A DNA stretch of 64,000 bases from Sphingobacterium siyangense (GTDB lineage Bacteria; Bacteroidota; Bacteroidia; Sphingobacteriales; Sphingobacteriaceae). The translations under genes and the position numbers were made by a program. Below the pieces are notes generated by a model. It saw only the letters and a list, made by a program, of their open reading frames with translations, had not been told where the DNA came from and did not search any database. Below, piece after piece: positions 24,634 to 36,000 of the stretch (positions are counted from its first letter, which is position 1; every line of letters starts with the position of its first letter). The stretch is from NCBI RefSeq assembly GCF_007830445.1, contig NZ_VLKR01000015.1:62001-126000 (forward strand). The letters run 5' to 3'.

Positions 24634-26031
24634 TTAATTGCGACGCTCCTCAAGCTCCGCAGTAATCTTTTGCATCCTCTTTTCTGTCAGCGGATAAAAG
24701 CTGATAAACAGGATTGATAAGAGTGTTCCTATTGCCGGAAATAGGCTCAAAAACATTTTTATACCACTAAGCGTCTCCTCGGACTGTAGTTGATTGGCCT
24801 GGAAACCAAAATAAGCCAGGAGCCAGCCCGTTACCGCTGTTCCAAGTGCCCAGCCCAATTTTTGGCTCATGGAAGAGGAGCTAAAAATTAGACCTGTTGC
24901 CCTATTGCCTGTCTTCAGCTCTGAATAATCCACGCAGTCGGCATACATCGACCAGAGTAATGGGAATACCGCTCCAGCGCAGATACTGATGATGACCTGC
25001 AATGCAAAAATTTCCCATACCTGGCTTTTGTCGAGCCAGTAAAACAGTATGCTGCCAACAGTTGCCAAGAGCATGGTTAAGATAAATGTATTTTTCTTTC
25101 CAATTTTGTTGCTTACTGGAGCCGCCAAAATAACACCTAGAATATTGGCGGCCTGCCCCAATGCAAGGTAGAGTCCACTCAATACAAATGGAATGTTCAG
25201 AAGTACGATCTGGCCATAATTTTCTTCGTGTACGTAATATTTGAAATAGTACAGTGCTGCGCCATCCCTTACCGAATTGAAGACCAACGTGGAGACTCCC
25301 GCTCCCAATAAAATCCACCAAGGACTATTATTCAGCAGATCCCTGACATCCTGCTTTAAACTACTTTTACTATCCGTTACTGGTTGGACCCGTTCGCGTG
25401 TCCAAGCAAAACAGAGCAGAAATAGAACGACGGAACAGAGCGCTATAACAGCCACTGCCATCACCCAGCCCTGCTGCTGGGCCTGAATATCCTGCCTGTG
25501 GCCACTGAAAAAATTGACCATTGGATTGAAGAGCAATAACGTTACGAAACTGCCAAGATATGCAAAGCTCATTCGGAAGGTGGCCAGCACACTCCTGGTT
25601 TTGGGCGACGAACTTATTACCCCCAATAAAGACGCATAGGGCACATTAATAGCCGAATAAACCATCATCATGACCGAATAAGTAAGATAAGCATACACAA
25701 CTTTTCCACTTTCAGCGAGTGCAGGGGTATAAAACGTGAACACACCAATTACACCAAATGGTACCGCAACGTACAGTAGGTAAGGTCTGAATTTACCCCA
25801 TATCGATCGTGTACGATCGGCCAGTACACCAATAATAGGATCAAACAAAGAATCCCAGACGCGCGTGACCAGAAACATGGTACCGACCACTTTTGCTTCC
25901 ATCCCGAATATATCTGTATAGAAGAACATGAGATACATGCCAAACAATTTCCAGAACATGGACGAAGCAGCGTCCCCTAGTCCATAACCGATTTTTTCCT
26001 TTAATGTAATACGTTCCGTTTTACTCATCAT
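24634..26031 (-). CDS. GPH-family sugar:cation symporter
   Basis: The 465-residue protein has about 12 membrane spans and the GPH/MelB layout: N-terminal KIGYGLGDAASSMFWKLFGMY, then VWDSLFDPIIGVLADRT with the cation-site acidic residues, and RSIWGKFRPYLLY in the first loop. The second half has the paired GKKNTFILTMLLATVGSI. It should take mannobiose or other manno-oligosaccharides across the inner membrane with Na+ or H+. It lies between the phosphorylase and the epimerase, the same order as in known mannan loci. ATG at residue 1 or 2 are equally possible starts. Confidence 0.88.
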   Translation of the reverse strand: MMSKTERITLKEKIGYGLGDAASSMFWKLFGMYLMFFYTDIFGMEAKVVGTMFLVTRVWDSLFDPIIGVLADRTRSIWGKFRPYLLYVAVPFGVIGVFTFYTPALAESGKVVYAYLTYSVMMMVYSAINVPYASLLGVISSSPKTRSVLATFRMSFAYLGSFVTLLLFNPMVNFFSGHRQDIQAQQQGWVMAVAVIALCSVVLFLLCFAWTRERVQPVTDSKSSLKQDVRDLLNNSPWWILLGAGVSTLVFNSVRDGAALYYFKYYVHEENYGQIVLLNIPFVLSGLYLALGQAANILGVILAAPVSNKIGKKNTFILTMLLATVGSILFYWLDKSQVWEIFALQVIISICAGAVFPLLWSMYADCVDYSELKTGNRATGLIFSSSSMSQKLGWALGTAVTGWLLAYFGFQANQLQSEETLSGIKMFLSLFPAIGTLLSILFISFYPLTEKRMQKITAELEERRN

Positions 26032-26058
26032 TCTCGTTTTGCAATAAATTTAAACATT

Positions 26059-27228
26059 TTATTGTGCTAAGTTCTTTGAAATAATCCCGACAAGTGTTTC
26101 AACCGATGTTTTTGATCGCATGCCATCTCCAGTTGTAGACAAGCAGTAGTCCAACAGTTTTTCAACCGAAGATACGGCCACATGCATACGGGTATCACTC
26201 GAGGCATAATAAAGATAAACTGTACCATCATCATCTGCAATCCAGCCGTTACTAAAAAGCACGTTTGAGACATCACCAACGCGTTCCTCACCCATTGGAG
26301 CCATCAGATGACCTGCCGGTTCGGCAATCAGTTTTTCTGGCGCAGCAAGATCAGTCAGATAGACATACAGGACATAGCGCAGTCCAGCAGCACATGCGCG
26401 CACGCCGTGCGCGAGGTGCAACCAGCCTTTGTCTGTTTTGATAGGTGCTGGCCCTTCTCCATTTTTCAGCTCTTTGATCGTGTGGTAATACCGATGGTTT
26501 ATGATTCTTTCCTCGTATACTATTGCATTCTCCATGCTATCTACCAAGCCCCAGCCAATACCGCCGCCACTTCCGGTATCGATAAATCCATCCTGCGGGC
26601 GGGTATATAAGGCATATTTACCGTCGACAAATTCGGGGTGCAGAACCACATTTCGCTGTTGGCTCTTGGATCTCAGATCCGGTAGCCTTTCCCAGTGTTT
26701 TAGATCTTTTGTACGCACGATTCCTGCTGCGGCCACTGCCGAAGAAAGGTCTCCGGAAGCCGCTGCCGGATCTTTCCGTTCGGTACAGAAAATACCATAA
26801 ATCCAGCCATCTTCATGGGCCGTCAGGCGCATATCATAGACATTTGTATCCGGATCATTCGTCTCGGGAAGATCGACCGGAAAATCCCAGAACCTAAAAT
26901 TGTCAATTCCGTTTGCGCTTTCAGCTATTGCAAAGAAGGACTTACGGTCATTTCCTTCGACCCGTACGACCAATATGTATTTATCGTTCCATTTTATAGC
27001 ACCCGCATTAAAGGTTCCATTGATACCAAATCGTTCCATCAAAAATGGATTGCTTTGCTCATTTAAATCATACCGCCAGAAAAGCGGGGTATGAGCTGCT
27101 GTCACGACAGGATGTTCATAGCGCTGGTAAATACCGTTGTTCTCCTTCACCGGATGGTTTTTTCTTTCTAATAGGGCAAAGTGATCTGCTTCAACATCTT
27201 TTAGACGTTGTTCAAATAGTGTACTCAT
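26059..27228 (-). CDS. GH130 4-O-beta-D-mannosyl-D-glucose phosphorylase
   Basis: The 389-residue protein has the five-bladed propeller of GH130 subfamily 1. The N-terminal [21 protein letters not shown], the [11 protein letters not shown] segment and the catalytic proton donor Asp132 in [17 protein letters not shown] match the Bacteroides fragilis mannosylglucose phosphorylase closely in length and spacing. Other conserved parts are [19 protein letters not shown] and [20 protein letters not shown]. It cleaves beta-mannosyl-1,4-glucose with phosphate to mannose-1-phosphate and glucose in the cytoplasm, using the epimerase product. Length is normal and no damage is seen. Confidence 0.92.
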   Translation of the reverse strand: MSTLFEQRLKDVEADHFALLERKNHPVKENNGIYQRYEHPVVTAAHTPLFWRYDLNEQSNPFLMERFGINGTFNAGAIKWNDKYILVVRVEGNDRKSFFAIAESANGIDNFRFWDFPVDLPETNDPDTNVYDMRLTAHEDGWIYGIFCTERKDPAAASGDLSSAVAAAGIVRTKDLKHWERLPDLRSKSQQRNVVLHPEFVDGKYALYTRPQDGFIDTGSGGGIGWGLVDSMENAIVYEERIINHRYYHTIKELKNGEGPAPIKTDKGWLHLAHGVRACAAGLRYVLYVYLTDLAAPEKLIAEPAGHLMAPMGEERVGDVSNVLFSNGWIADDDGTVYLYYASSDTRMHVAVSSVEKLLDYCLSTTGDGMRSKTSVETLVGIISKNLAQ

Positions 27229-27270
27229 GATTCGAATTAAATATAAAGTAAGTTCTTTTTTATGTTTTAT

Positions 27271-29055
27271 TTATCTTGATTGTTCAACATGGAAGACACG
27301 TCTAAAGAGGTCCAATCCCGCGACATGAAATGCATTTCCGGTGCTATGGCCATGCAAAGGAAAGGCCATCCAGGATTTTTCACTTTTTACCTGATTATAC
27401 GCTGCAAAATTGATATGTGGCGGGCAAACATTATCCTGCACCCCGATTCCCATGACCAATGGTACCCGGATACGGGAAGCCAGATTTTTAATGTCAAAAT
27501 AAGAAAGCGTCTTGTACACCTGTTTCCAGCTCAGTTCCGGGTGTTGAGCCCTGTAGTGATCTACATCCGATTTTGGCCAGGGCGCGATGTTGAAATAATC
27601 CTGAAAATCCGATAGAAAAGGAATACCGATTGCCAGTGCTTTAACACGTGAATCCAGCGATGCCGCAACAACCGACAATGCACCTCCCTGACTCGATCCA
27701 CGCACAGCAATACGTTCACCATCAATTTCATCTCTTGAGCTGACAAAATCCAGTGCACGCAGCACATCCATAAACGCCCCGCGATAGTAATACGTTTCTT
27801 TACTGTCTATGCCATAGGTAAACCAAGTACCGAAATGATTTGATTTTTCATTCAATGCCTGTCCCCGGATGGAAAGTACAAAATAGGCGAATCCATCCCA
27901 GCTCTGGTTCGGAAAATAAGGTTTTGATCCATAGCCCATATATTCGACAATGACCGGGTGCTTTCCTGCTTTTTTAGGTTTAGCGTAGTAGCCCATAATA
28001 AGCTCATTATCCAGCGAACGCATGGACACATGGTACATTTCATAATCCAGCTTGGACTGCTCCGGAATCAACATCAACTGATAATCAGGCTTTATGTTAG
28101 CGAGCTGGGCTCTATTTGCTTTCCAGAATTTATCAAAATCTGTTGCCTCATCGTTTGGCGAAGCAATCTTTTCAGGCTCATAGCCCACATTGACCTGTTC
28201 TTCCAGTTTGTGTCCACCGTCGATCTCCACAGACACCTTATAGCGGTAAAATCCCGGTTCGACATTCTTTAATCCAAAGGTACCCAAAGGAGCTGTTGCA
28301 TGCGCAGGAATATCGACCTTCAATTCCTGTGATTTGATCGGTTTGTACGCATCCGTCGTCAACGAAATTTTCAAGCTTGCCTTCAGTGATTTTTTACCTC
28401 TATTTTCTATCGTTGGCGCTATAGCGATACTATCTTTGCCCAGGAAAATATAATCGTCATCCAGGACATTGACTTTCAGCTTCAGTTTATCCACTGTTGA
28501 GGCCGGCTGTACCTGCATAACCGCTGCATTTAAGAAGCCGCCATTGGCACTCCAACCATCAAAAAATTTGATAGCAATCACATTTTCACCGGTAAGGTCA
28601 AGCACTTCCAAGGGGACGAAATACCGGCGTTCATGATCAAAGTAGCCAGCGAAATTATGTGGAAATTCTCCCGTTTTACCAACTAAATGACCATTGACAT
28701 ACACTTCCTCACAGGCGGCAAATTTACCGAGATCAATTTCAACACCTTCAGCCTCGACAATTTTTTGCTGCATCTGGGCAGGAAAAGCCAGCTGCTTGCG
28801 ATACCAGCCAAAGCCCTGTTCCAACAATTTCCCCTGTTCTTTGAGCGGTTTGTTCGATACGACGGTTGCCCAGTGTTTATCCCGGTAATCTTTCGTGTTC
28901 CAGCTGCTGTCCCTTCCCTCGCCGGCATGAAACCTCCAATCGGTACCAAAATCATGTGTTGCGCTATTTTTAGGCTGCATCTGTGCGTGACATTCTAGTA
29001 GGAATGCTGCTCCGCACAACGAGATTAACAGGGCAGTTTTTATAGAATTGCTCAT
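27271..29055 (-). CDS. Two-domain exported CE7-like acetyl esterase
   Basis: The 594-residue protein has a signal peptide (ALLISLCGAAFLLECHAQ). An N-terminal jelly-roll resembling GH2 sugar-binding domains follows (about 30-190: FGTDWRFHAGEG, EEVYVNGHLVGKTGEFPHN). A middle linker domain (about 190-300) leads to the C-terminal CE7/AXE1 hydrolase, with nucleophile elbow AVRGSSQGGALSVVAA, the aspartate in GVQDNVCPP and the histidine in PLHGHSTGNAFH. It should remove acetyl groups from mannan or mannooligosaccharides and open the backbone to mannanases. The start overlaps the GH5 stop by ATGA. The added domain is unlike the single-domain CE7 enzymes of Gram-positives. Confidence 0.85.
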   Translation of the reverse strand: MSNSIKTALLISLCGAAFLLECHAQMQPKNSATHDFGTDWRFHAGEGRDSSWNTKDYRDKHWATVVSNKPLKEQGKLLEQGFGWYRKQLAFPAQMQQKIVEAEGVEIDLGKFAACEEVYVNGHLVGKTGEFPHNFAGYFDHERRYFVPLEVLDLTGENVIAIKFFDGWSANGGFLNAAVMQVQPASTVDKLKLKVNVLDDDYIFLGKDSIAIAPTIENRGKKSLKASLKISLTTDAYKPIKSQELKVDIPAHATAPLGTFGLKNVEPGFYRYKVSVEIDGGHKLEEQVNVGYEPEKIASPNDEATDFDKFWKANRAQLANIKPDYQLMLIPEQSKLDYEMYHVSMRSLDNELIMGYYAKPKKAGKHPVIVEYMGYGSKPYFPNQSWDGFAYFVLSIRGQALNEKSNHFGTWFTYGIDSKETYYYRGAFMDVLRALDFVSSRDEIDGERIAVRGSSQGGALSVVAASLDSRVKALAIGIPFLSDFQDYFNIAPWPKSDVDHYRAQHPELSWKQVYKTLSYFDIKNLASRIRVPLVMGIGVQDNVCPPHINFAAYNQVKSEKSWMAFPLHGHSTGNAFHVAGLDLFRRVFHVEQSR

Positions 29056-30038
29056 TTATTGATCGTTTTTAAATCTTGTCTCACCATTTTTCCCCAAGGC
29101 TTGAGCTGCTTGTCAGACCAGCCATTCGCCGGCACCTGCTGATCCGCAATCATGGAGCAGCTTTCATTTTTATCAGCGATAGACCAGGCTATCCAGCTGA
29201 TTTGATGCAGAGCCATCCATTCCTTCCAGATTGTCCATTCCTTTTGATCTATCGGTCCGTCACCATCGGCATTCATCCCTGCACATTCCGACACAAAAAT
29301 CGGAATACCTTTGGCCAGGGCATAATCAGCACGGTCACGTAGAAACTGCTTATGTGTACCTGCATAGAAGTGTACTGTATACATCAGGTTGCTGAATCCT
29401 TCGATAGGCTTATCAGCGACCAGGTGTATATCCTGATCCCAATTGGGGCATCCGACCAAAATGATATTATCTGGGTCTATGGCCCTAATGACGGGGATCA
29501 CTTCCTTTGCATAGGCTTGAATTTCGTCCCAGCTTGTCTCCATGGGTTCATTGAATATCTCATAGATGACATTTGGATAACGCCCGTACTTGCTCGCTAC
29601 AGTGCGAAAGAATTCCTTTGCCTGCGGCGTATGCAGATGGTGTGCATGCCAATCCACAATCACATATACGCCCGCTGCTATTGCCGCATCGACCACGGCA
29701 TATAATTGCTTGAGCGCTGCCTCAGGATTTTGTAAGTAAGCCTGGTCAGGCTCTACACCGATAGCTGCACGGACCACCTGAACATTCCAGTCTTTTTTAA
29801 GCCAATTGATGGTCTCGGCAGTATAAAAGCGCGGCCACCAGTTGTGCCAGCCCAGGCTGACACCATGAAGAGCCAGCGTATCGGCGTGCGCATCGACAAG
29901 CGCTGTACCCGATACACGGAGCTGACCGTGCCTGGCGACAACTGTTTTGGAATTAGGCTTGGGGTTGATCCATGCAGATCGACAGGCCACCGTCAGCAAC
30001 ATAGTTACCATCAGTATGCAGTATACATATCTTTTCAA
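29052..30038 (-). CDS. GH5 (subfamily 2-like) endo-beta-1,4-glucanase or mannanase lipoprotein
   Basis: The catalytic barrel has the acid/base Glu in IYEIFNEPMETSWDE and the nucleophile Glu in IFVSECAGM. The GWHNWWPRFYTAETINWLKKDW segment (first part) is the GH5_2 endoglucanase pattern, so the enzyme may cut glucomannan. I prefer the TTG at 30038: AGGAGC lies 5 bases before it, and it gives a clean lipoprotein signal (MKRYVYCILMVTMLLTVAC). An ATG at 30074 would add 12 residues ahead of that signal and overlap the previous gene by 28 bases. The 5-base-spaced ribosome site is unusual for Bacteroidota and decides the start. It probably acts at the cell surface beside the glycan-binding protein. 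Confidence 0.85.
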   Translation of the reverse strand: MKRYVYCILMVTMLLTVACRSAWINPKPNSKTVVARHGQLRVSGTALVDAHADTLALHGVSLGWHNWWPRFYTAETINWLKKDWNVQVVRAAIGVEPDQAYLQNPEAALKQLYAVVDAAIAAGVYVIVDWHAHHLHTPQAKEFFRTVASKYGRYPNVIYEIFNEPMETSWDEIQAYAKEVIPVIRAIDPDNIILVGCPNWDQDIHLVADKPIEGFSNLMYTVHFYAGTHKQFLRDRADYALAKGIPIFVSECAGMNADGDGPIDQKEWTIWKEWMALHQISWIAWSIADKNESCSMIADQQVPANGWSDKQLKPWGKMVRQDLKTINK

Positions 30039-30046
30039 CTGAGCTC

Positions 30047-31201
30047 CTATTTTTTGACAATCCTGAAATTGCACACGCTGAAGTCGTCATTGACATCGAC
30101 AGTAGGTTGGTAAGAGAAAACAAAGGTATTCCAACCCGTTTTCAGATAGGTCCCATTACCCTGGGAGGCATCTTTATAAAACTCTGTCAAATCAACGCGC
30201 ATCGTCTTCCATTGGCCATACGTATTCAGGGCACCATTCTCGGCAGGATTGTAACGTGTCTCCTGTCTGTCGCCGCCCAATATAAAATTCCCCTGGCTAA
30301 TCGAAGCCGTACTTTTGGTGTTGATCTCAAATTTGACATAGTAATCTTTGGGATTGGCCAATACCGCAGCTTCATTCAAATCAAAACCTGACCAGAAAAT
30401 ACCGTTCCAGGACCAAGCACCGAAAGATTGACGGATCCGCAAAAAGCGATCAAAGCCGGGCAAAATGGCCGGGTCACCGCTTGCTTTTCCATCGGTAACG
30501 TAGGCGGACAAAGATTCGATATCCAGCATGGAAATTCCTTTCTCTCTAAATTTTACTTGTCTCGGCACCTCAATCAGTGGGCTTGAAAACGATAGCGTTG
30601 CACCATCGGCCGTACTGGAAGGAAAAATAAAATAGACAGAGTCTGCGACACTGCGAAGAGGTTTGATTTCAGTGTTATTAAGTAAGAATTTTCCCTCCAA
30701 TACATCCAATTTATAGAGATCCAAATATTTACCTACGAGAATGGCCGTATCTCCAGCAGCAACAAACTCATTGTATAGCCCTTCAATCACCAGATTGGGA
30801 ATTTTTACTTCAAAAGGAAATTCCGTAATTCCTTTTGCCGTCTCCACAGTTACCTTATTATTTACCTCAGTCGGAACGATACGCGGTATAGGTAACGTAA
30901 TACGGGATCTGACAGCATAGACCGTCGCTAGGTCTACCTCCACATCGTTTAATTTTATGGACTTAAGCTCAGCAAGATTATTACCCTGTAAGACGATCAT
31001 ATCTGTAAGCGCTGCACTGGTAATTGTCGCATTGAGATCTGCTGCTGTTGAGACTTTTTCGATAACAGGTGGGCCATCTGAGCTCAACTGATCGTCATAG
31101 CCGTCGTTATAGTTAACAATATCCTTCTGGCAGGAGATCATTCCTAGGGAAAGGTAACCTGACAATATGGTAAATAATATGGATTGATTTAATAATTTCA
31201 T
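30047..31201 (-). CDS. Surface glycan-binding lipoprotein (SGBP-B-like, IPT/TIG domains)
   Basis: The 384-residue lipoprotein (lipid Cys in GMISCQKDI) begins with Ig-like IPT/TIG domains (ALTDMIVLQGNNLAELKSIKL and GLYNEFVAAGDTAILVGKYL). It ends in a beta-sandwich typical of the C-terminal ligand-binding domain of SGBPs, with aromatics in FGAWSWNGIFWSGFD and NTYGQWKTMRVDLTEFY. Located directly after SusD, it plays the SusE/F or SGBP-B role: holding mannan at the cell surface for the SusCD importer. Specificity for mannan is inferred from the locus. Confidence 0.87.
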   Translation of the reverse strand: MKLLNQSILFTILSGYLSLGMISCQKDIVNYNDGYDDQLSSDGPPVIEKVSTAADLNATITSAALTDMIVLQGNNLAELKSIKLNDVEVDLATVYAVRSRITLPIPRIVPTEVNNKVTVETAKGITEFPFEVKIPNLVIEGLYNEFVAAGDTAILVGKYLDLYKLDVLEGKFLLNNTEIKPLRSVADSVYFIFPSSTADGATLSFSSPLIEVPRQVKFREKGISMLDIESLSAYVTDGKASGDPAILPGFDRFLRIRQSFGAWSWNGIFWSGFDLNEAAVLANPKDYYVKFEINTKSTASISQGNFILGGDRQETRYNPAENGALNTYGQWKTMRVDLTEFYKDASQGNGTYLKTGWNTFVFSYQPTVDVNDDFSVCNFRIVKK

Positions 31202-31224
31202 GGTTATTCAAATTTAGGTTTACG

Positions 31225-32997
31225 TTAGTTCCAACCGGGATTATTTGAAGTGATTGTGGTATTGACGCCCACTTCAGAATTGGGGATTGGGTAAAGCAAA
31301 TGCTTTTCAGTGCGTATTTTCACAACCCCCACCTCATCGGTTCCACCAATTTTATTCATCACATCAAGGTAAATCCCCCAACGGATCAAATCCCATCGGC
31401 GGTCGCCTTCCAGTGCAAATTCCATTGCCCTCTCCTCTAGCACTGCAGAGCGGAATCCGCTTTGATTATCGATATTTCCATCTCCAGTGAGTCTACGGGG
31501 CGTCGCATTGCTTCTTTCGCGTACCTGATTGAGCTTTGCCAAGGCCAATGTACGTGCTGCGGTACTGTTGTCTGCCTCATTGGCAGCCTCTGCATAGATG
31601 AGTAACACATCCGCAAATCGAAGGAAATACCATGGTGCATCTGTACGTTCCAGCTTATTGTTGCTCACATCACTATATTTTGTGAGATAAGCCAAAAAGG
31701 CCGGTGATTTTTCACTTCGGTATTGTGCGCCGTCATTAAACGGTGCTACCGGCGGCACCCAATTACCCTTATCATCGGTATAGCCTTTTGCTTTGTTCGT
31801 ATACTCTTCGTTATTCGGGTAATACGATCCGCCACCCCAGCTGGAATCATCTCCTTGTCTGATCCAGCGGTGAATCACCCCTTTTACCACGCGCAAATCT
31901 TTACTTTCAAACAATTTATACCAGTGATCGCGCATGCCCCACCATAGCCCGGTCTGTATGTTACCTTGATCATTGAAGGTTCCATTATAACCTTGTGAAA
32001 AAGTGACGCCATATTTTTCATCAGCAGACATAGACTGTAAAGTCCATATATGTTCGGTTTTATTTTTATTGGCGCGCGACCAGAGGTTATCATAGCTCAG
32101 CAAACTATAATTGCCATACTCCCCATTAATGACCTGCAGCGCCTTGTCACGTGCTTTACCAAAATACTCTTTTGCATTAATTCCTTCATAACCGGCAACT
32201 ACCTTTTTAGAAACCACAAAAGATACAGGATTGGTGTACACCTTTTCACTGCCATTCATGCTGTAAGGCTGCCCTCCTCTTACGGTAACGTTGCCTGATG
32301 CCAAAGATCCTGAAGCCATGGTGACATAAACTTTTGCCAATAAGGACGCGGCCGCTCCTGCTGAAGCTCGTCCTTCCTGAAATTTGCTATCCGTGTTTTT
32401 ATAGAGCAATCCTTCGGCCTTGGTAAGCAATTCGATGATATGCTCATACACCTTACTGATCGGCTGGCGTGGCTGATTGAGATCGGCACCGGAGTTGACG
32501 GAAGCATTACGGATGGGCACTTCGCCAAAGGCACGTACCAAAAGAAAGTAAGAATAAGCCTTTAGAAAATAGAGCTCACCGATCCCGTTGTTTTTGGCTG
32601 CTTCCGAAGCTTTGGTCATGGGTTCGATATTTTCTAGCGCTAAGTTTGCCCGATGAATAATGGCATAAGGCTTTTCCCACATAGCAGAAGTATATTCATT
32701 GTTCTGAAAATTTCCTGCACCCAAAGTTCCAAATGACCAATCCGGTCCAGTCATGTAATCACAGTCAAATTCCAGTGCTGGTGGAAAAAGGTTCCAGCGA
32801 AACATATCGTCAAGCAGTTTGCTATAAGTTCCTACAACCCATTGGTTGACCCCTTCATCCGAATCCGGGATATCTTGCGGATCTACAAAATCAAACTTTT
32901 TTTCTTCGAGCATTTTCTCACATGAACTTAATCCCGCAAGACTGATCGATGCCAATAAGGCATATTTTATATATTGTTTGTAATTTTTAGTTGTCAT
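31225..32997 (-). CDS. SusD/RagB-family outer-membrane lipoprotein of the mannan locus
   Basis: The start is set at MTTKNYKQYIKYALL, which leads directly into a lipoprotein signal with lipid Cys in AGLSSCEKMLEEKKFD; the open frame continues 37 codons upstream but runs into the SusC gene. The product has about 590 residues. The TPR-like helices and SusD signatures are clear: ELYFLKAYSYFLLVRAFGEVP and, near the C-terminus, LEERAMEFALEGDRRWDLIRWG. It caps the SusC barrel and delivers bound oligosaccharide. It lies 16 bases from the SusC gene, so SusC and SusD are co-expressed. Confidence 0.92.
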   Translation of the reverse strand: MTTKNYKQYIKYALLASISLAGLSSCEKMLEEKKFDFVDPQDIPDSDEGVNQWVVGTYSKLLDDMFRWNLFPPALEFDCDYMTGPDWSFGTLGAGNFQNNEYTSAMWEKPYAIIHRANLALENIEPMTKASEAAKNNGIGELYFLKAYSYFLLVRAFGEVPIRNASVNSGADLNQPRQPISKVYEHIIELLTKAEGLLYKNTDSKFQEGRASAGAAASLLAKVYVTMASGSLASGNVTVRGGQPYSMNGSEKVYTNPVSFVVSKKVVAGYEGINAKEYFGKARDKALQVINGEYGNYSLLSYDNLWSRANKNKTEHIWTLQSMSADEKYGVTFSQGYNGTFNDQGNIQTGLWWGMRDHWYKLFESKDLRVVKGVIHRWIRQGDDSSWGGGSYYPNNEEYTNKAKGYTDDKGNWVPPVAPFNDGAQYRSEKSPAFLAYLTKYSDVSNNKLERTDAPWYFLRFADVLLIYAEAANEADNSTAARTLALAKLNQVRERSNATPRRLTGDGNIDNQSGFRSAVLEERAMEFALEGDRRWDLIRWGIYLDVMNKIGGTDEVGVVKIRTEKHLLYPIPNSEVGVNTTITSNNPGWN

Positions 32998-33013
32998 GAT
33001 CATCATAATTAGG

Positions 33014-36000
33014 TTAAAAATCGGCTTTAATTCCCAGTGAGAAAGTTCTGCTGCTTGGGTAAGAATAAATATCCACCCCTTTTCGCGAAGCGTCACCACC
33101 AAATGCATTTACATCCGGGTCGAACCAGCTATAGTCTGTGATAGTCAAAAGATTGGTCGCACTTGCATAGAGATAAAGCGAATTAAGCCCTTTAAACGGT
33201 GTCTTAAATGTATAACCCAGATTGACGTTCTTTAGCCGAACATAAGAGCCATTCTCAACATAACGATCCGAAGTTAACATGGTACGGTTGTACGTGGAGA
33301 CCGCTTTAGGCCATAAAGCGTTTTCCTTGTTTTCTTCCGTCCAGCGCGTGTTATAAATATCCTGTGTGATATTACCCAAATTGGCCATTTTCATATCGAT
33401 CAGGTTGCCATTGAAAATATCGTTACCGATAGATCCCTGCCAGAAGAAACCGAGCGTAAAATCCTTATATTTAAAATTATTGGTCAGACCAAAAACGAAA
33501 TCTGGATTTGTATTTCCGATTATTGTACGGTCACTAGCTGTAATTTGACCATCACCATTCAAGTCGCGGTATTTAATTTCGCCCAGTTTGGACCGCACAA
33601 CGGCATTGCTGGCGTTAGCATAGGTCTGATCTGCACGAACTTCGGCTTCATTATCGTAGAAGCCATCTTCGATATAACCGAACATAGAACCTATCGGCAT
33701 GCCATTTCGCTGGATAAAGATATTATCGGCATTGTACCATAACCGTTCGGCAAAGCGATCTGCTGCAAGGCCACCGATTGCATTCCGATTGAATGAGATA
33801 TTAGCATCGATATTCCATTTAAAGGCATCGCGGTCGACAGCAACGAATTTACCTGTTAACTCAAGCCCCTTATTGGTGACATATCCCGAATTGACCCACT
33901 GTGTTCTCATTCCGTTGCTTGAAGCAATATTTACATTCTGCAACAGGTCGTTGGTCTTTTTATAATATGCATCGATGGTAAATTGGATACGGTTATTTAG
34001 AAAAGCCATGTCCAATCCGAGGTTATACTGGTCTGTGGTCTCCCATTTGAGATTTTTATTTAATGCACCGCGCCAGTCTACCTCCGCAAAACCACTGCTA
34101 AGCGCTCCGCCCAAAGGATAGTTGGCTACGGCCAGATAAGCTCTTGTCTGATACGCATTGACGCCCTGATTACCCGTACGCCCATAACTTGCACGCAATT
34201 TTAGATCATTGAAAACACCAAGATTTTTCACGAATTGCTCCTCAGAGATTCTCCAGGCCAGTGCTCCGGAGAGAAAATTGGCAAATTTCTGTCCTTCGGT
34301 CAATCGGCTCGAACCGTCACGGCGAAAAGATGCTGTAGCGATGTACTTACCTTTGTATGAATAATTTGCCCTAGCTAACACGGAAGCCAGTTGCGTCCGC
34401 CCACGGCTACTCACCAAAGGGCCTGGATTTAAGCCCGCAGCCATATCAAACTCGCCTGTAATATCATTCGGAAAATTGGTAGCTGTCATGGATTTGGCCG
34501 AGTAATTTGCCTGCTCATAGGTAAAACCTGCTACCGCATTTAGGCTATGAACTTGCTGAAAAGTTTTATCAAAAGTTAGCAAGGATTCACTCGTTAGACT
34601 CTGGTACCAATTGTCACTCTGTCCGGCACTTCCATTTTTTGGCGTTCTTCCCTCCTGCGTATTGCGGTTATAATACGTATTTCGGTTATTATTGGAGTAC
34701 GAAAATCCCAAGTTCTGGCGGAAGGTTAAGAATGGTAATAGCTTGACACTTGCGTACGACGAACTGAAAACATTGTTAGCCCGCAGCTGATCCTTCGCTG
34801 TATTGACATAAACGCCCGGGTTGGAAGCCAACCAGTTCAGCTGATCCGACTCTATGGTACTCATGTCAGGGCCATAAGTCACAGGAAATATCAATGCCGA
34901 ACGAATAATCCCGTAATCGTATGCATTTGATTTCGCAAAATTCGTGAGTCCATTTGTATAGTTGATATTGGCACCCAGTTCAAGCCAAGTCCTCACTTTT
35001 CGACCGATATTAGTACGTAGGGCAACGCGTTGGTAATCTGAGTTTTTTATAGTTCCACCCTGATTCAGAAAATTTCCTGAAAACATGTGCCAACCTTTTT
35101 CACTGCCACCTGATACACTAAGATTATATTCTTGGGAAAATCCATTTTGATAAATTTCATCCTGCCAGTCAGCCCCTTGCACCAATGTCTGATTACCATA
35201 CTGATCGGTACGCAGCCCCTGATTTAAAAAATCTTCCGGTGAGGGCTGATATTTTCCCGATGTCGTTACCGGCTGGCCGTTTATTGTCGGATAGGACCAG
35301 GTGCCCGGATAAGGTAATAGCTGATAATCCACTCCTTCATAATTTTTACTATTGACAGCCTGTTCGTTAATATAAGATGCATAATCGAAAGGTCCGAGCA
35401 TTTTGACTTTCCGTCCAAGTGTGGCCATTCCAAAATTAGCATTTAGCTCAACCTTTTCGTTTCCATTTTCACCTCGCTTTGTTGTAATCAATACCACCCC
35501 ATTTGCGCCCCTTGAGCCATAGATAGCTGTAGCGGAAGCGTCTTTTAACACTTCGATCGATTCAATATCATTGGGATTGATCGATGCAAGCGCATTAGCG
35601 GTTTGGTTATTATTTTCATTGGCACTGCTCGCTGGTGTAGAAGCCATGTCAAAGGGAATTCCATCAACAATATAGAGGGGCTGTGAATTTGTTGAGAAGG
35701 AGTTCGTTCCCCGTATGGTAATAGAAACACCTGCGCCAGGAGCGCCATCATTCTGGTTGACTGTAACGCCTGCCATACGTCCCTGTAGCGCCTGATTGAT
35801 ACTGGGAGCGGGATTTCCCGCCAAAATATCAGCAGCCTTCACTTGGCTTACGGCTCCGGATAGATCTCTTTTTTTCACTTTGCCGTAACCTACGACGACG
35901 ACCTCGTCCAAGACATCCGATTTCGGATTTAGAAAAACTTTGATTGACTCCCGAGTGGTGACTTTTAAAGTACGAGTCTCCATACCTAGAAACGATACAT

